Part shown: positions 1 to 10,198 of the stretch, in pieces
Layout of the letters: the number at the start of each line of letters is the position of its first letter
Position numbering within the stretch: the stretch's first letter is position 1
Position numbers and translations under genes: made by a program
Notes under the pieces: generated by a model
Told to the model about the DNA's origin: nothing
Seen by the model: only the letters and a program-made list of their open reading frames with translations
Databases searched by the model: none
Assembly: GCF_002245895.1 (NCBI RefSeq)
Contig: NZ_NPJZ01000001.1
Coordinates: forward strand, 4,767,501 to 4,831,500
DNA: 64,000 bases
Reading direction: 5' to 3'
From: Rhodococcus sp. OK302
GTDB taxonomy: Bacteria > Actinomycetota > Actinomycetes > Mycobacteriales > Mycobacteriaceae

Positions 1-456
1 CACCTGCTCAGGCGACCAGAACGACAACACCGATTTTCCCAGAGCGGTGGCATGCGCGGGAATCCGGATACCCACTCGCGTCGGCACTCGCGGAAACGCC
101 TGTCCCCCTACCTTGTCGAGATACACTACGTCGGTTCCGTCCAGGTAGCCGAGATGCGCAACCAAACCGGTCTCGGCGTGCAGCGTATGCAATATCGGTG
201 CAGCGGCGGTTCTCAGTCGGGAATGGTTGACCACCTTGGCACCAAGCTCCTTGGAGCGAGCACCCAGAAGATAGAAGTCGCCCGTGTGTCGAAGCCACCC
301 GTAACCCACCAACTGTTCGAGAATCCGATGGGTGGTCGACCGTGCCAGCCCCGTGCGCTCGGTAACGTCCACGAGGCGCAACATCGACGTGTCGGTATCG
401 AAGACACTCATGATCAGAGTCATTCGCTCGATCATCGACGGAGATCCGGTAGTCAT
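1..456 (-). CDS. IclR-family transcriptional regulator (C-terminus cut by window edge)
   Basis: This is the N-terminal 152 codons of an IclR-type repressor/activator; the rest lies beyond the left edge. Residues 1-75 hold the winged helix-turn-helix (V-T-E-R-T-G-L-A-R-S-T-T-H-R-I-L-E-Q-L), followed by the start of the effector domain (G-L-V-A-H-L-G-Y-L-D, then D-V-V-Y-L-D-K-V). The ATG at 456 has a good GAGGAG ribosome site just upstream. It lies 64 bases downstream of the flavin monooxygenase gene on the same strand, so it probably regulates that gene or the divergent Rieske gene. A second IclR gene stands at 3313, so which regulator serves which target is unclear. The family call is firm; the ligand is unknown. 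Confidence 0.9.
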   Translation of the reverse strand, partial: MTTGSPSMIERMTLIMSVFDTDTSMLRLVDVTERTGLARSTTHRILEQLVGYGWLRHTGDFYLLGARSKELGAKVVNHSRLRTAAAPILHTLHAETGLVAHLGYLDGTDVVYLDKVGGQAFPRVPTRVGIRIPAHATALGKSVLSFWSPEQV

Positions 457-520
457 TTTCTCCTCGCCTGCTGGTCAATATCTCTGCTGGTCCGATATCT
501 CACTGTGTTTGTCGCCTCGA

Positions 521-1690
521 TCAGATGGCCAGGAACCCAGCGCTCACGTCCAGTCCGGTCGCCCACTGTCCATACACTTCGAGAGGACGCTCCGCACTGT
601 GGACGGTGTACACCCTGGCTGTGCGGGTATCTCGCCACACTCGCTGCCGCGGATCGTCGACGGCGATCGCGCCGTTGCCCGCCGTCGCGAAAATCAGTTC
701 GACTGCTGCGACAACACGCTCGAATGCCAGGACCTGATCTCGGCGACCTCGAACCCACTCGCCCGTTTCGAGTTCTCGATGCTCTTCGGTGGCCGTCGTC
801 GCTACCTCGATACTGCGGTCCAGAAGCAAAGCAGCGGTATCGATGTCGCCGGCCGCACGCGAGATCGACGCATAGCCGTCGCGGTCGGCCGAAGACAGTG
901 GGCCCGTTCTTGTTTCGTGAGCCGCCCGAACACTCTCGATGTGATGCCTCAACGCGCTCTGTGCTGCACCGATGATCGGCTCCGTCAGTGCATGCACATA
1001 CAAAACGGATTGTGGGAATCTGTAGAGAAGTTCGTGACGACTACTGACCTGCGCGCGCTCGGCCGTTCCGAACACTCGATGCTGCGGAACAGAAGCTCCG
1101 GCAACAACGAGGTCGTTCATCTCCGCCCCACGCAACCCGAGGGCATCGGTGCCCGCCTCAATCCGATAGTCCTGGGCATTCACCAATACGAGGACGAAGT
1201 CGACGGGCGCGCCGGACTGATCCGATAACACAGCCCCAACGATTGCCCACTCCGATCGGCGGCTTCCCACGACGTACTTCCATCGGCCTCGCAGAACGAG
1301 TCCTCGGCCGGTCGACGTCAGAGTGCCGCCGGGGGTGAGCGAGCCACACAACCTGGCACGGTGATCGCTCGGACCGCCCCACACGTCGGCTTGCGCCTCA
1401 TCCGGGAACAGCGCCAACTGCCAAGCGGCAATCCCGAAGGAGGCAGTAACCCAGCCCGCTGATGTGCAAGACGTTGCCAGTTCACGCACCGTCCGTAGGA
1501 ATACGGACGGTTCAGCCTGCGATCCACCGAATCGATTCGGGATACACAGCGCAAATGCCCCCGCTTCACTTAAAGCGTCCACAGTGTCCTCATGCAAGCG
1601 CCTCCGGCGATCCGCTTCGGCCGCACACACGGCGATCTCGGGAAGCAAGGAAGCAATTGCTTCGGCAAGGGAATCACTGACACTCTCCAC
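521..1690 (-). CDS. Acyl-CoA-dehydrogenase-fold flavin-dependent monooxygenase (HsaA/HpaB-like, group D)
   Basis: A 389-residue protein with the acyl-CoA dehydrogenase fold, of the length usual for oxygenase components such as HsaA that use reduced flavin from a separate reductase. An N-terminal helical domain contains A-L-S-E-A-G-A-F and P-N-R-F-G-G. A middle beta domain contains G-S-L-T-P-G-G and G-R-W-K-Y-V-V-G-S. The C-terminus is helical and ends in G-Q-W-A-T-G. The start is a GTG at 1690 (no upstream ATG in frame), with GGAG very close by. It is divergent from the KshA-like gene, which suggests joint use on a steroid or other polycyclic or aromatic substrate. No flavin reductase gene lies nearby. 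A true acyl-CoA dehydrogenase is less likely but cannot be excluded. Confidence 0.72.
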   Translation of the reverse strand: MESVSDSLAEAIASLLPEIAVCAAEADRRRRLHEDTVDALSEAGAFALCIPNRFGGSQAEPSVFLRTVRELATSCTSAGWVTASFGIAAWQLALFPDEAQADVWGGPSDHRARLCGSLTPGGTLTSTGRGLVLRGRWKYVVGSRRSEWAIVGAVLSDQSGAPVDFVLVLVNAQDYRIEAGTDALGLRGAEMNDLVVAGASVPQHRVFGTAERAQVSSRHELLYRFPQSVLYVHALTEPIIGAAQSALRHHIESVRAAHETRTGPLSSADRDGYASISRAAGDIDTAALLLDRSIEVATTATEEHRELETGEWVRGRRDQVLAFERVVAAVELIFATAGNGAIAVDDPRQRVWRDTRTARVYTVHSAERPLEVYGQWATGLDVSAGFLAI

Positions 1691-1740
1691 GCTCCAATTA
1701 TGACCGGCACCACAATGCCCAATTCACACGGTCCAGTGAG

Positions 1741-1788
1741 CGGGAGTCGTGAACAGTGCCACCGGCCCACAATGCACTGGGACTCCCG
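1741..1788. promoter_or_regulatory. Nested inverted repeats in the divergent promoter region
   Basis: CGGGAGTC at 1741-1748 pairs with GACTCCCG at 1781-1788. Inside it, CAGTGC at 1754-1759 pairs with GCACTG at 1774-1779. The structure lies 51-98 bases upstream of the flavin monooxygenase start and 165-212 upstream of the kshA-like start. That position suits an operator for one of the two flanking IclR regulators, but binding is inferred only from position and symmetry. Confidence 0.4.
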
Positions 1789-1952
1789 AAGTCGACCCGC
1801 ACCATAATCCGACCGAAAAGACACAGGCCAGACGCCATGTTCCGCCTACCGGGAGATGACCTTCCCCGCATCTGCACTTCAAGATTCTATGAGGTGGATC
1901 ACATGGAAACGACTGAGCGCTCGACGCAACATCGACGCGGTACGGAGGAAAC

Positions 1953-3137
1953 ATGACGCTCGACACCGCCCCCACCAACATCACCGACACCGACACCGAC
2001 ACCGACGAAGCGATCCGCTTGATCGAGGCTGCACCCGCACCGTCTCGCTTCGCCCGCGGGTGGCATTGCCTCGGCCTGAGCGAGACGTTCCGAGACGGCA
2101 AGCCACACCAGATTGAAGCATTCGGAACGAGCCTTGTTGTCTTCGCCGACAGCAAGGGCGCCATCAAAGTGCTGGATGCCTACTGCCGACACATGGGTGG
2201 CAACTTGGCACTCGGAGAAGTAAAGGGTGACTCGATCGCATGTCCTTTCCACGACTGGCGCTGGGGTGGCAACGGGAAATGCACCGACATTCCCTACGCA
2301 CGACGCGTACCTCCGCTCGCTCGCACTCGCGCCTGGACCACTCTCGAACGCAACTGCCAACTTTTTGTCTGGCACGACCCGGAGGGCTCCACGCCCACCG
2401 ACGAGGTCACCATCCCTCAGATCGAGGGGGTCGGCACTGACGAGTGGACTGACTGGACGTGGAACGCACAGATCATCAAGGGCTCTCACTGCCGCGAGAT
2501 TATCGACAATGTTGTAGACATGGCGCACTTCTTCTATGTCCACAAGTCATTCCCTCGATTCTTCAAGAACGTTTTCGAGGGTCACATCGCGACGCAGTAC
2601 CAGGAGTCGACGCCCCGCCTCGACGTCGAAGCGTCCTACAACGATCCGAACCAGCATTTGCGCTCGGATGCGTCCTACTTCGGCCCGTCGTACATGGTCG
2701 ACAAACTCTGGATCAACGCCAATGGCGCAGAGGTCGAGACGGCGCTGATCAACTGCCACTATCCGATCGACGAGAATTCATTTGTCCTGATGTACGGCGT
2801 CTCGATGAAGAAGCTGCCGGGCATGACCGACGAAGAGTCCGCCGCGATGGCGGTCCAGTTCGTCACGGGCGTCGAGAGCGGTTTCCTACAGGATGTCGAG
2901 ATCTGGAAGAACAAGGCTCCCATCGACAATCCCCTGCTCTGCGAAGAAGACGGACCTGTTTATCAGCTGCGACGCTGGTATCAGCAGTTCTACGTCGACG
3001 TCGCGGATATCACCCCGGACATGACTCGCCGTTTCGAATTCGAAATCGATACGACTCGCGCCATCACAGCTTGGGAACAGGAAGTTGCCGAGATCATTGC
3101 TCGCCGCGAATCCGAATTGCAGGACACCGAATCTTGA
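1953..3137 (+). CDS. kshA: KshA-type Rieske oxygenase (3-ketosteroid 9-alpha-hydroxylase oxygenase subunit homologue)
   Basis: The 394-residue terminal oxygenase has an N-terminal Rieske [2Fe-2S] domain with C78-x-H80 and C97-x2-H100. A catalytic domain has the mononuclear iron motif N186-V-V-D189-M-A-H192-F-F-Y-V-H197 and a probable third ligand, D314. The stretch F-F-K-N-V-F-E-G-H is typical of KshA proteins, which open steroid ring B with the reductase KshB. ATG at 1953 follows GGAGGAA. The N-terminus carries a T-D dipeptide run encoded by a six-base repeat. The gene stands between the divergent flavin monooxygenase and an IclR gene. Rhodococci carry several kshA paralogues; this copy has no kshB or other sterol genes in view, so its real substrate may differ. 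Confidence 0.85.
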   Translation: MTLDTAPTNITDTDTDTDEAIRLIEAAPAPSRFARGWHCLGLSETFRDGKPHQIEAFGTSLVVFADSKGAIKVLDAYCRHMGGNLALGEVKGDSIACPFHDWRWGGNGKCTDIPYARRVPPLARTRAWTTLERNCQLFVWHDPEGSTPTDEVTIPQIEGVGTDEWTDWTWNAQIIKGSHCREIIDNVVDMAHFFYVHKSFPRFFKNVFEGHIATQYQESTPRLDVEASYNDPNQHLRSDASYFGPSYMVDKLWINANGAEVETALINCHYPIDENSFVLMYGVSMKKLPGMTDEESAAMAVQFVTGVESGFLQDVEIWKNKAPIDNPLLCEEDGPVYQLRRWYQQFYVDVADITPDMTRRFEFEIDTTRAITAWEQEVAEIIARRESELQDTES

Positions 3138-3178
3138 GTGGCGAAACGTATCTGGGGCACTGACGACCAATAAACCTT

Positions 3179-3214
3179 CCGGCCCGCGGGACGTGTCAGC
3201 GCCCCGCAGGCCGG
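3179..3214 (+). terminator. Hairpin after the kshA-like gene
   Basis: A 12-base stem, 3179-3190 with 3203-3214 (one mismatch), and a 12-base loop, starting about 40 bases after the kshA stop. It is GC-rich with no T-run, so it is a possible intrinsic terminator only. It also lies in the leader of the following iclR gene. Confidence 0.4.
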
Positions 3215-3312
3215 ACGCATATCCACGATTCCTCATTGAATCACCGACATCAGAGCATTGCTGGTAGTTATCGACAGCTTCGCTGAACACACAGTTACAA
3301 CAGGGAGAAGAC

Positions 3313-4110
3313 ATGACCGGTCAGGTCCGGAGTACCGATTCCGCCCCCACTGCAATTCTGGACAGGGTCTCGCTGGTCCTTGACGCCTTCGACGGACCCG
3401 GGCTCCTCACGCTTACCCAAGTAGTCACACTGACCGGGCTGCCGCGATCGTCCGCACATCGAATACTCGAACGACTGGTGCAGATGCGATGGCTGCGGCG
3501 AGACGGACGGAACTACGAACTCGGACTTCGTCTCATGGAGCTCGGATCTCTTGCCATCCATCAGGATCGCCTACATCACGCAGCATTGCCCTTCCTCCAC
3601 GAATTGCATCGAGTAACCGGCCACGTAGTGCATCTCGGCATCCTCCATGACTCCGACGTGGTCTATCTCGAGAAGATCGGTGGGCGCGTCGCATCCGCAC
3701 TACCGTCCCGCGCCGGGGGTCGATTCCCCGCGGACAAGTCACCAATCGGGAAAGCGCTACTCGCATGCTCGGCCACAGCGCCGGCGGCAGGCTCGCCCGC
3801 CCTCGCGGACGAGCTCGACAAAATTCGCCAACAGGGTATGGCATTCGCAACCGGTGAAAATATCGCGGGCATAGGCGGCATCGCCGTGCCCATCGGCCCG
3901 ATCGGTGGCGCGATTGCGGCCATCTCGATCTGCGGACCCATGGAGCACCTCAAATTCGACCATCACCACGCAGCTCCGGTCAGAATGGCAGCTATCGCGA
4001 TCATGCGAAACATGTCCGGCGCACAATCCATTGTCCCGACTTTGCAACGCCGCAGCCAGCTCCGCAGCCTCCCGACTGCCGCTCGTATGCCCCAGGTTCG
4101 CTACGCCTGA
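3313..4110 (+). CDS. IclR-family transcriptional regulator
   Basis: A 265-residue complete IclR protein. The winged helix-turn-helix is at about residues 12-75 (L-T-Q-V-V-T-L-T-G-L-P-R-S-S-A-H-R-I-L-E-R). The effector domain follows, with H-V-V-H-L-G-I-L-H, D-V-V-Y-L-E-K-I-G-G and the late G-I-A-V-P-I-G motif. ATG at 3313 has GGGAGAAG upstream. It lies 175 bases after the kshA-like gene in the same direction and probably controls that oxygenase and the divergent monooxygenase. It is clearly related to the partial IclR at the left edge, so the two may be old duplicates. Confidence 0.92.
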   Translation: MTGQVRSTDSAPTAILDRVSLVLDAFDGPGLLTLTQVVTLTGLPRSSAHRILERLVQMRWLRRDGRNYELGLRLMELGSLAIHQDRLHHAALPFLHELHRVTGHVVHLGILHDSDVVYLEKIGGRVASALPSRAGGRFPADKSPIGKALLACSATAPAAGSPALADELDKIRQQGMAFATGENIAGIGGIAVPIGPIGGAIAAISICGPMEHLKFDHHHAAPVRMAAIAIMRNMSGAQSIVPTLQRRSQLRSLPTAARMPQVRYA

Positions 4111-4140
4111 ATCCAGGTCGAAACACTCCAAACCAATAAC

Positions 4141-4202
4141 GACAAACCCCACCGAATGACGGCGATGGAAGATTCCACCACCCATATTCGACGGGGTTTG
4201 TC
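4141..4202. terminator. Long imperfect inverted repeat between convergent genes
   Basis: Positions 4141-4156 and 4187-4202 form a 16-base inverted repeat with two mismatches. The 30-base loop contains a second small palindrome, TGGAA-GA-TTCCA, at about 4165-4176. It lies between the convergent iclR (ends 4110) and dnaE1 (ends 4231), as expected of a bidirectional terminator, though the long loop is unusual and no T-run is evident. Confidence 0.5.
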
Positions 4203-4230
4203 GGGGTCTGTCAGCCGGAGCGGCTCAGGG

Positions 4231-7200
4231 CTACACCGCCAGGCAGGCCGGCCCGAGTAGTGCCTTGAGATCACCCATCAGCGCCGACGACGGTTCTACA
4301 CGCAGTACGTCGTCAACCTTCCACAACGTGACCTCCGTGCCACCGATCAGTCGAACGTGCACGTCCGACGTTCCGGGGTGACGGGTCAAAATCTGCTTGA
4401 GAGCACCGAGTTTGTCCTTCGTGCACTGACGCAACGGCAGTGACACCGAGAGCGGGCGCGCCACTCCGATTGCCGAAAGATCCGGAACTGCAAGGTCATT
4501 GCCGATCAGCGACATCCGATCGTCACGGATGGAGACGCGTGCCTTGACCAGAACGATCGCGTCCTCCGCAATGTCCATCCCGTAGACGGCGTACGCCTGC
4601 GGGAAGAACAACACCTCGATGCCACCGACCAGATCCTCCAGAGTCACGATGCACCACGTCAGGCCGTTCTTGTTCACCCGGCGGTCGACCGAGGCGATGA
4701 TGCCACCCAAGGTAACCTGCGCGCCGTCCTGGACTCCACCGTCGAGAATCGAGGCGATGGAGGTGTCGGACTGTTGCTTGAGGATATGTTCGACACCGTT
4801 GAGTGGGTGCCCGGAAACGTAGAGCCCCAGCATCTCTCGCTCGAGCGCAAGACGATGCTTGGTTTCCCACTCCTCGTCCGGAATCTTGACGTCGAATACC
4901 GACGCGATGGATTCGTCTGCCTCAGCTCCGCCGAACAGATCGAACTGGCCGATCGCCTCAGCCTTCTTGGTGCTCATGACAGCGTCGATAGCGTCGGCAT
5001 GCACCAACATCAAGCCCTTACGCGGATGCCCGAGAGAGTCGAATCCGCCTGCCTTGATGAGAGATTCGGTGACCTTCTTGTTGCATGCCATCGCGTCGAT
5101 CTTGCCGAGGTAATCGGAGAAGTCGGTGAACTTCGATTTTTCGGTTCGCGCCTTGATGATGGACGCCACCACGTTGGCACCGACGTTGCGCACGGACCCC
5201 ATACCGAAACGGATGTCCTCACCGACTGTCGCGAAGTCGACGCGCGACTCGTTGACGTCCGGCGGTAGCACCGTGATGCCCATTCTGCGGCAGTCTGCGA
5301 GATAGATCGCGGACTTGTCCTTGTCGTCACCGACAGAGGTGAGCAGGCCGGCCATGTACTCGGCCGGATAGTTCGCCTTGAGGTACCCGGTCCAGTACGA
5401 GACCAGCCCGTACCCAGCGGAGTGCGACTTGTTGAACGCGTAGCCGGCGAAGGGCAACACGGTGTCCCAGAGAGCCTTGATGGCAGCTTCACTGAAGTTG
5501 TTGTCCAACATGCCCTGACGGAAACCGGCGTACGCCTTTTCCAGTTCGGAGAGCTTCTTCTTACCCATGGCGCGGCGCAGCAAGTCGGCCTGTCCGAGGG
5601 TGTAGCCGGCGACCTTCTGCGCCAGCTGCATGATCTGCTCCTGGTAGATGATCAGACCGTATGTCTCCGAAAGGATCTCCGCGAGCGGCTCTTCCAACTC
5701 GGGGTGAATCGGACTGACCACTTCGAGTGCATTTTTACGTTTCGCGTACGAGATGTGCGCGTCCACACCCATCGGACCCGGTCGGTACAGCGCCAGAGCG
5801 GCCACGATGTCGCCGAAACCGGTGGGCTGCATCAGTTTCAGCAGCTCACGCATACCGCCGCCGTCGAGCTGGAACACACCCAGGGTGTCGCCGCGCGCGA
5901 GGAGTTCGTAGGTAGCCGGATCATCCATCGGCAAGGTATCGAGGTCGATGTCGATACCGCGGTTGGCCTTGATGTTCTCGAGCGTGTCACCGATGACGGT
6001 GAGGTTACGCAGGCCCAAGAAGTCCATCTTGAGCAGACCGATGTCTTCACACGACGGGTAATCCCAGCCGGTGATGATGGCACCGTCCTGGGCGCGCTTC
6101 CACACCGGAATGGCGTCCATCAGCGGCTCGGACGACATGATGACGGCACACGCGTGTACACCGGCGTTACGGATCAGACCTTCGAGACCCTTTGCGGTCT
6201 TGTAGATCTTTGCGACGTCGGGGCTCGAGTCGATGAGCGCCCGAACCTCGGCCGCTTCCTTGTACCGCTCGTGTTTGGGATCGGTGATGCCGGACACCGA
6301 GATGTCCTTGGCCATAATCGGGGGCGGCAACGCCTTGGTGATCTGGTCGGCGATGGCAAAACCCGGCTTACCGAACTGCACGCGTGCGGAGTCCTTGATG
6401 GCTGCCTTGGTCTTGATGGTTCCGAACGTGATGACCTGTGCGACGCGGTCGCTTCCCCACTTGTCCGTCGCGTAGCGAACCATCTCGCCGCGACGGCGAT
6501 CATCGAAGTCGATATCGATATCGGGCATCGACACACGCTCGGGGTTGAGGAATCGCTCGAACAGCAGGCCGTACGGAATGGGGTCGATGTTGGTGATGCC
6601 CATCGCGTACGCCACCAACGAACCGGCTGCGGATCCACGACCGGGACCGACGCGGATTCCGACGTCCTTGGCGTGGTTGATGAGGTCACCGACCACGAGG
6701 AAGTAGGCCGGGAAGCCCATCTCGTTGATGACGCCGATCTCGTAGTCGGCGCGCGCCAGATACTCCTGCGGCGGACCGCTCGGGAAACGGCGGTCCAAAC
6801 CTCGCATGACCTCCTCGCGCAGGAAGCTCTGCTGCGTGTGCCCCTCGGGAACCGGGAAGATCGGCATGCGGTCGTGGAATGCCCAGACATCCTCGTAGGA
6901 CTGGACACGCTCACCGATTGCAACCGTGTTGTCGCAGGCCCCGGGAACTTCCTTGTCCCAGATCGCCCGCATCTCGGCAGCCGACTTGAGGTAATAGCCG
7001 TCGCCGTCGAACTTGAAGCGAGTGGGATCCGAGAGTGTCTTACCGGTCTGAATACAGAGCAGTGCCTCGTGGTTCTCGGCAGCGTCCTTGGTGACGTAAT
7101 GGCAGTCGTTGGTAGCCAGCGGCGGAATGCCGAGTTGCTTACCGATATCGAGCAAGCCCTCACGCACCCGGCGCTCGATCGACAGACCGTGATCCATCAG

Positions 7201-7767
7201 TTCCAGGAAGAAGTTGTCGGGGCCCCAGATCTCCTGCCACTTCGCGGCAGCCTCGAGAGCCTCACGATCATGACCGAGTCGCAAACGAGTCTGGATCTCC
7301 CCCGACGGGCAACCCGTGGTGGCGATGATGCCCTCGGAATGAGTCGCGATGAGCTCCTCGTCCATACGCGGCCACTTGCCGAGCTGACCTTCGATGGAGG
7401 CGAGCGACGAAAGCTTGAAGAGGTTACGCAGACCCGTCGCGTTCTCCGCGACCATCGTCATGTGCGTGTACGCGCCGCTACCCGAGACGTCGTCGGACTT
7501 CTGGCTACGATCGCCCCACAGCACGCGCTTGGTGTTGAACCGGGACTCGGGAGCGATGTACGCCTCGATACCGATGATCGGCTTGATGCCGGCCTTTTTA
7601 GCCTCGTTGTAGAACTGGCTGGCGCCGTACATGTTTCCGTGGTCGGTCATGCCGACGGCCGTCATGTCGAGACGTGCGGCCTCCTCGAACATGGCGCCGA
7701 CTTTGGCCGCACCGTCGAGCATCGAGTACTCGGTGTGATTGTGAAGATGAACGAACGAGTCAGCCAC
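4231..7767 (-). CDS. dnaE1: DNA polymerase III alpha subunit (replicative)
   Basis: The 1178-residue main replicative polymerase. The N-terminal PHP domain begins [11 protein letters not shown] and keeps the histidines that in mycobacterial DnaE1 support 3'-5' proofreading. The palm acidic motif P-D-I-D-I-D-F-D-D is at about residues 414-422. A C-terminal OB-fold ([13 protein letters not shown]) comes before the tail. The start is a GTG at 7767, chosen because the PHP domain begins right after it. It is downstream of the lspA-rluD-secreted protein set after a 114-base gap, the same neighbourhood as in M. tuberculosis (Rv1539-Rv1547). It is longer than, and distinct from, the mutagenic DnaE2. 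Confidence 0.97.
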   Translation of the reverse strand: MADSFVHLHNHTEYSMLDGAAKVGAMFEEAARLDMTAVGMTDHGNMYGASQFYNEAKKAGIKPIIGIEAYIAPESRFNTKRVLWGDRSQKSDDVSGSGAYTHMTMVAENATGLRNLFKLSSLASIEGQLGKWPRMDEELIATHSEGIIATTGCPSGEIQTRLRLGHDREALEAAAKWQEIWGPDNFFLELMDHGLSIERRVREGLLDIGKQLGIPPLATNDCHYVTKDAAENHEALLCIQTGKTLSDPTRFKFDGDGYYLKSAAEMRAIWDKEVPGACDNTVAIGERVQSYEDVWAFHDRMPIFPVPEGHTQQSFLREEVMRGLDRRFPSGPPQEYLARADYEIGVINEMGFPAYFLVVGDLINHAKDVGIRVGPGRGSAAGSLVAYAMGITNIDPIPYGLLFERFLNPERVSMPDIDIDFDDRRRGEMVRYATDKWGSDRVAQVITFGTIKTKAAIKDSARVQFGKPGFAIADQITKALPPPIMAKDISVSGITDPKHERYKEAAEVRALIDSSPDVAKIYKTAKGLEGLIRNAGVHACAVIMSSEPLMDAIPVWKRAQDGAIITGWDYPSCEDIGLLKMDFLGLRNLTVIGDTLENIKANRGIDIDLDTLPMDDPATYELLARGDTLGVFQLDGGGMRELLKLMQPTGFGDIVAALALYRPGPMGVDAHISYAKRKNALEVVSPIHPELEEPLAEILSETYGLIIYQEQIMQLAQKVAGYTLGQADLLRRAMGKKKLSELEKAYAGFRQGMLDNNFSEAAIKALWDTVLPFAGYAFNKSHSAGYGLVSYWTGYLKANYPAEYMAGLLTSVGDDKDKSAIYLADCRRMGITVLPPDVNESRVDFATVGEDIRFGMGSVRNVGANVVASIIKARTEKSKFTDFSDYLGKIDAMACNKKVTESLIKAGGFDSLGHPRKGLMLVHADAIDAVMSTKKAEAIGQFDLFGGAEADESIASVFDVKIPDEEWETKHRLALEREMLGLYVSGHPLNGVEHILKQQSDTSIASILDGGVQDGAQVTLGGIIASVDRRVNKNGLTWCIVTLEDLVGGIEVLFFPQAYAVYGMDIAEDAIVLVKARVSIRDDRMSLIGNDLAVPDLSAIGVARPLSVSLPLRQCTKDKLGALKQILTRHPGTSDVHVRLIGGTEVTLWKVDDVLRVEPSSALMGDLKALLGPACLAV

Positions 7768-7881
7768 GTGCGCCTCTCTGAAGGTCTGGGAGCTTTGTCG
7801 AGTGTAGGCCCCGCTACCGACAGGGTCGGCGGCCGAGCATCTGTATCCGAGGTAGTAGTGACGAGAGTTACGAGACCGGAC

Positions 7882-8526
7882 TCACGGAATCGGACCGTCG
7901 TCCGGGCCGGGAACAACCACGTCCACGTACTCGGCCAACAACGGCCGGACTGCGGCGCGCCACGGCGTTCCGTCGACAGGCATCGCCTCGAGTGCCCGCA
8001 CTGCAGGATTTGCTGCCAGCACTGCCAGGTCACCGGCATCGCCGCGAACAACCACACCGACCGCGCAGGAGCAGTCCTCGGAAAGAGATCGAACTGACGC
8101 AGCGGCAATCATCTTCTGCCGCTCGTCCACCCCGGACATCGAGGCAAGCCGAGTCGCGGCAGCACCCGGCGACTGCTTGATCGCCACGTCGTTGTCCGGT
8201 ACGCCAATCGAGACCAACGGCGTCTGGACGCGATCGATCGGCACCCGCCACAGCACTTCCGACACCCTAATTCCGGGCGTGGCCGCAATGACCTCGTCGG
8301 CAGTGATCGGTGCCGCGAAAGATGCCAACGCCCAGGTCGGCCCGTTCACCGTCGACAGTGTTGCCTGCGCCCGATCGAGATAGTCGACAACCAGTTCCCC
8401 ACCGTCCGGGCCGAGCGAATCCGTTCCGATCGGCGCCGTCGGCACCGGATTCATCAGTCCCGCGCCGACGACCAGCGCGACCACTGCCACGCCGGCCAAC
8501 GCGGAACCGATTCCGCGCAGCGTCAC
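7882..8526 (-). CDS. Secreted or membrane-anchored protein of unknown function
   Basis: A 214-residue protein not recognised as a named family. Residues 5-26 are a hydrophobic signal or anchor ([16 protein letters not shown]), so the rest, with a Cys pair (D-C-S-C), should lie outside the membrane. The GTG start at 8526 overlaps the pseudouridine synthase stop by four bases (GTGA), indicating translational coupling in an lspA-rluD operon. It ends 114 bases before dnaE1. Nothing in it suggests an enzyme. Confidence 0.75.
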   Translation of the reverse strand: MTLRGIGSALAGVAVVALVVGAGLMNPVPTAPIGTDSLGPDGGELVVDYLDRAQATLSTVNGPTWALASFAAPITADEVIAATPGIRVSEVLWRVPIDRVQTPLVSIGVPDNDVAIKQSPGAAATRLASMSGVDERQKMIAAASVRSLSEDCSCAVGVVVRGDAGDLAVLAANPAVRALEAMPVDGTPWRAAVRPLLAEYVDVVVPGPDDGPIP

Positions 8527-9449
8527 GTCGATCGAAGGACCTCGAGAGCGTCCGCGAGATCCTTCGGGTACTCACTCTTGATCTCGACCCACCGGCCGTC
8601 GGCCGGGTGAGCGAAACCGAGCGACACTGCATGCAGCCACTGGCGTTCGAGACCCAGACGCTCGGCCAGTCGCGGGTCTGCCCCGTAGGTCAAGTCGCCG
8701 CAACACGGATGTCGCAGTGCGGAGAAGTGGACCCGAATCTGGTGTGTCCTACCGGTTTCGAGATGAACGTCCAACAGACTCGCGGCCTGAAACGCCTCGA
8801 TGGTGTCGTAGTGCGTGACACTCGCCTTACCGTCTGCGCGCACCGCAAAACGCCAGTCGTTTCCGTGGTGGCGGCCGATGGGAGCGTCGATGGTTCCACT
8901 ACTCGGATCCGGATGCCCCTGCACGAGCGCGTGGTAGCGCTTGTCGATGGTCCGTTCCTTGAAAGCACGCTTGAGCACCGTGTACGCCCGCTCGGACGTA
9001 GCAACAACCATGACACCCGACGTACCGACATCGAGCCTGTGGACGATGCCCTGACGCTCGTGTGCGCCGGACGTCGAGATCCTGTAGCCCATTGCAGCGA
9101 GTCCACCGATGACCGTCGGCCCCGTCCATCCGACGCTGGCGTGCGCCGCGACTCCGACGGGCTTGTTCACAGCAACAACGTCGTCGTCCGAGTACAGGAT
9201 CTCCATGCCCTCGACCGGCGTCGCCTCGACAGTCAACGGACGCGGCGGCTCCGGCAACGTGACCTCGAGCCACGAACCCGCGGTCAACCGATCGGACTTA
9301 CCCACGGCAACGCCGTCGAGCAGAACCGAACCCTCCTCGGCGAGGGTGGCCGCGACGGTGCGGGAGAGTCCGAGTAGACGAGCCAAACCGGCGTCGACGC
9401 GCATGGCATCGAGTCCGTCCGGCACTGGCATCGACCGAGATTCCCTCAT
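8523..9449 (-). CDS. rluD: RluA/RluD-family pseudouridine synthase
   Basis: The 308-residue enzyme isomerises specific uridines in RNA, probably 23S rRNA. An N-terminal S4-like RNA-binding domain (about residues 15-80; L-L-G-L-S-R-T-V-A) is followed by the catalytic domain with the signature H-R-L-D-V-G-T-S-G, whose Asp is the nucleophile. A later motif is [13 protein letters not shown]. The ATG at 9449 overlaps the lspA stop (ATGA). The gene order lspA-rluD matches M. tuberculosis Rv1539-Rv1540. The family is certain; the exact uridines modified, and so the D suffix, are inferred. Confidence 0.92.
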   Translation of the reverse strand: MRESRSMPVPDGLDAMRVDAGLARLLGLSRTVAATLAEEGSVLLDGVAVGKSDRLTAGSWLEVTLPEPPRPLTVEATPVEGMEILYSDDDVVAVNKPVGVAAHASVGWTGPTVIGGLAAMGYRISTSGAHERQGIVHRLDVGTSGVMVVATSERAYTVLKRAFKERTIDKRYHALVQGHPDPSSGTIDAPIGRHHGNDWRFAVRADGKASVTHYDTIEAFQAASLLDVHLETGRTHQIRVHFSALRHPCCGDLTYGADPRLAERLGLERQWLHAVSLGFAHPADGRWVEIKSEYPKDLADALEVLRST

Positions 9450-10108
9450 TTGTTCTCCCCTTGGGATTCAGACTTGTTGTCGCCGGTCTTGTCGCTGCCG
9501 GACTTGCCGCTGTGGAGTCGCTCACCGTTGGGCTCGAACCCGAACAGGGTCAGGACGACCAGGAGAATCGCGCCGCACACGATCGCAGAATCAGCGATGT
9601 TGAACACCGGCCACCAGCCGATCGACATGAAGTCGACAACATGTCCCTGCATGAACCCCGGTGCGCGGAACAACCGGTCCATCAGATTGCCGAGAGCGCC
9701 GCCGAGTACGAGACCGAGGCCCAGAGCCCACCACGGCGAGCGGAGTGTGCGGCCGATCTTGATCACGCCGATCACCACACCGATCGCCACCAGTGTGAGG
9801 ATCCACGTCATGGACGTCGCCATCGAGAATGCTGCGCCCGGGTTTCGGACCAACGTGAAAGTGACAACGTCACCGATGATTTCGATCGGCTGACCGGGCG
9901 TGATCGCTGCAACAGCCCACACCTTGGTCAGGATGTCCGCGACCAGGATTACTGCCGCAATCACGATCAGCATCACCAACCTCAGCGGGCGCTGGGGAGA
10001 ATTCAGCGGGTGCTGGGGCCCATCGGGCTTCGTCGAGTCAGGCTTCGATAAATCGGTAATCGGCTGATCCTCCGCGTTGACATCTCGTTCTGGGTGGTCT
10101 GTACTCAC
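9446..10108 (-). CDS. lspA: Lipoprotein signal peptidase (signal peptidase II)
   Basis: The 220-residue inner-membrane aspartic protease removes signal peptides from diacylglyceryl-modified prolipoproteins. Four membrane helices are visible. The catalytic aspartates lie in G-N-L-M-D-R and F-N-I-A-D-S, with the conserved N-P-G-A-A-F-S motif between helices. The GTG at 10108 is preferred: the open frame runs further upstream, but that part reads as low-quality sequence and overlaps the divergent lipoprotein gene. A charged 50-residue cytoplasmic N-terminus precedes helix 1. It is first in the operon lspA-rluD-secreted protein, and two lipoproteins, its natural substrates, diverge from it. Confidence 0.95.
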   Translation of the reverse strand: MSTDHPERDVNAEDQPITDLSKPDSTKPDGPQHPLNSPQRPLRLVMLIVIAAVILVADILTKVWAVAAITPGQPIEIIGDVVTFTLVRNPGAAFSMATSMTWILTLVAIGVVIGVIKIGRTLRSPWWALGLGLVLGGALGNLMDRLFRAPGFMQGHVVDFMSIGWWPVFNIADSAIVCGAILLVVLTLFGFEPNGERLHSGKSGSDKTGDNKSESQGENK

Positions 10109-10198
10109 GCCACCATCATCCCCTATGTTCGGCGCTCGGCCTGCACTCACTCCCCGACCTCGACCGGGCACTTCGGGGAACCGGTTAACCTGGAGCGC

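Noticed and set aside
5422..8097. A very long open frame (891 codons) on the plus strand opposite dnaE1.
   Set aside because: It mirrors the codon pattern of dnaE1, has no recognisable domain, and long antisense frames are common in high-GC genes.
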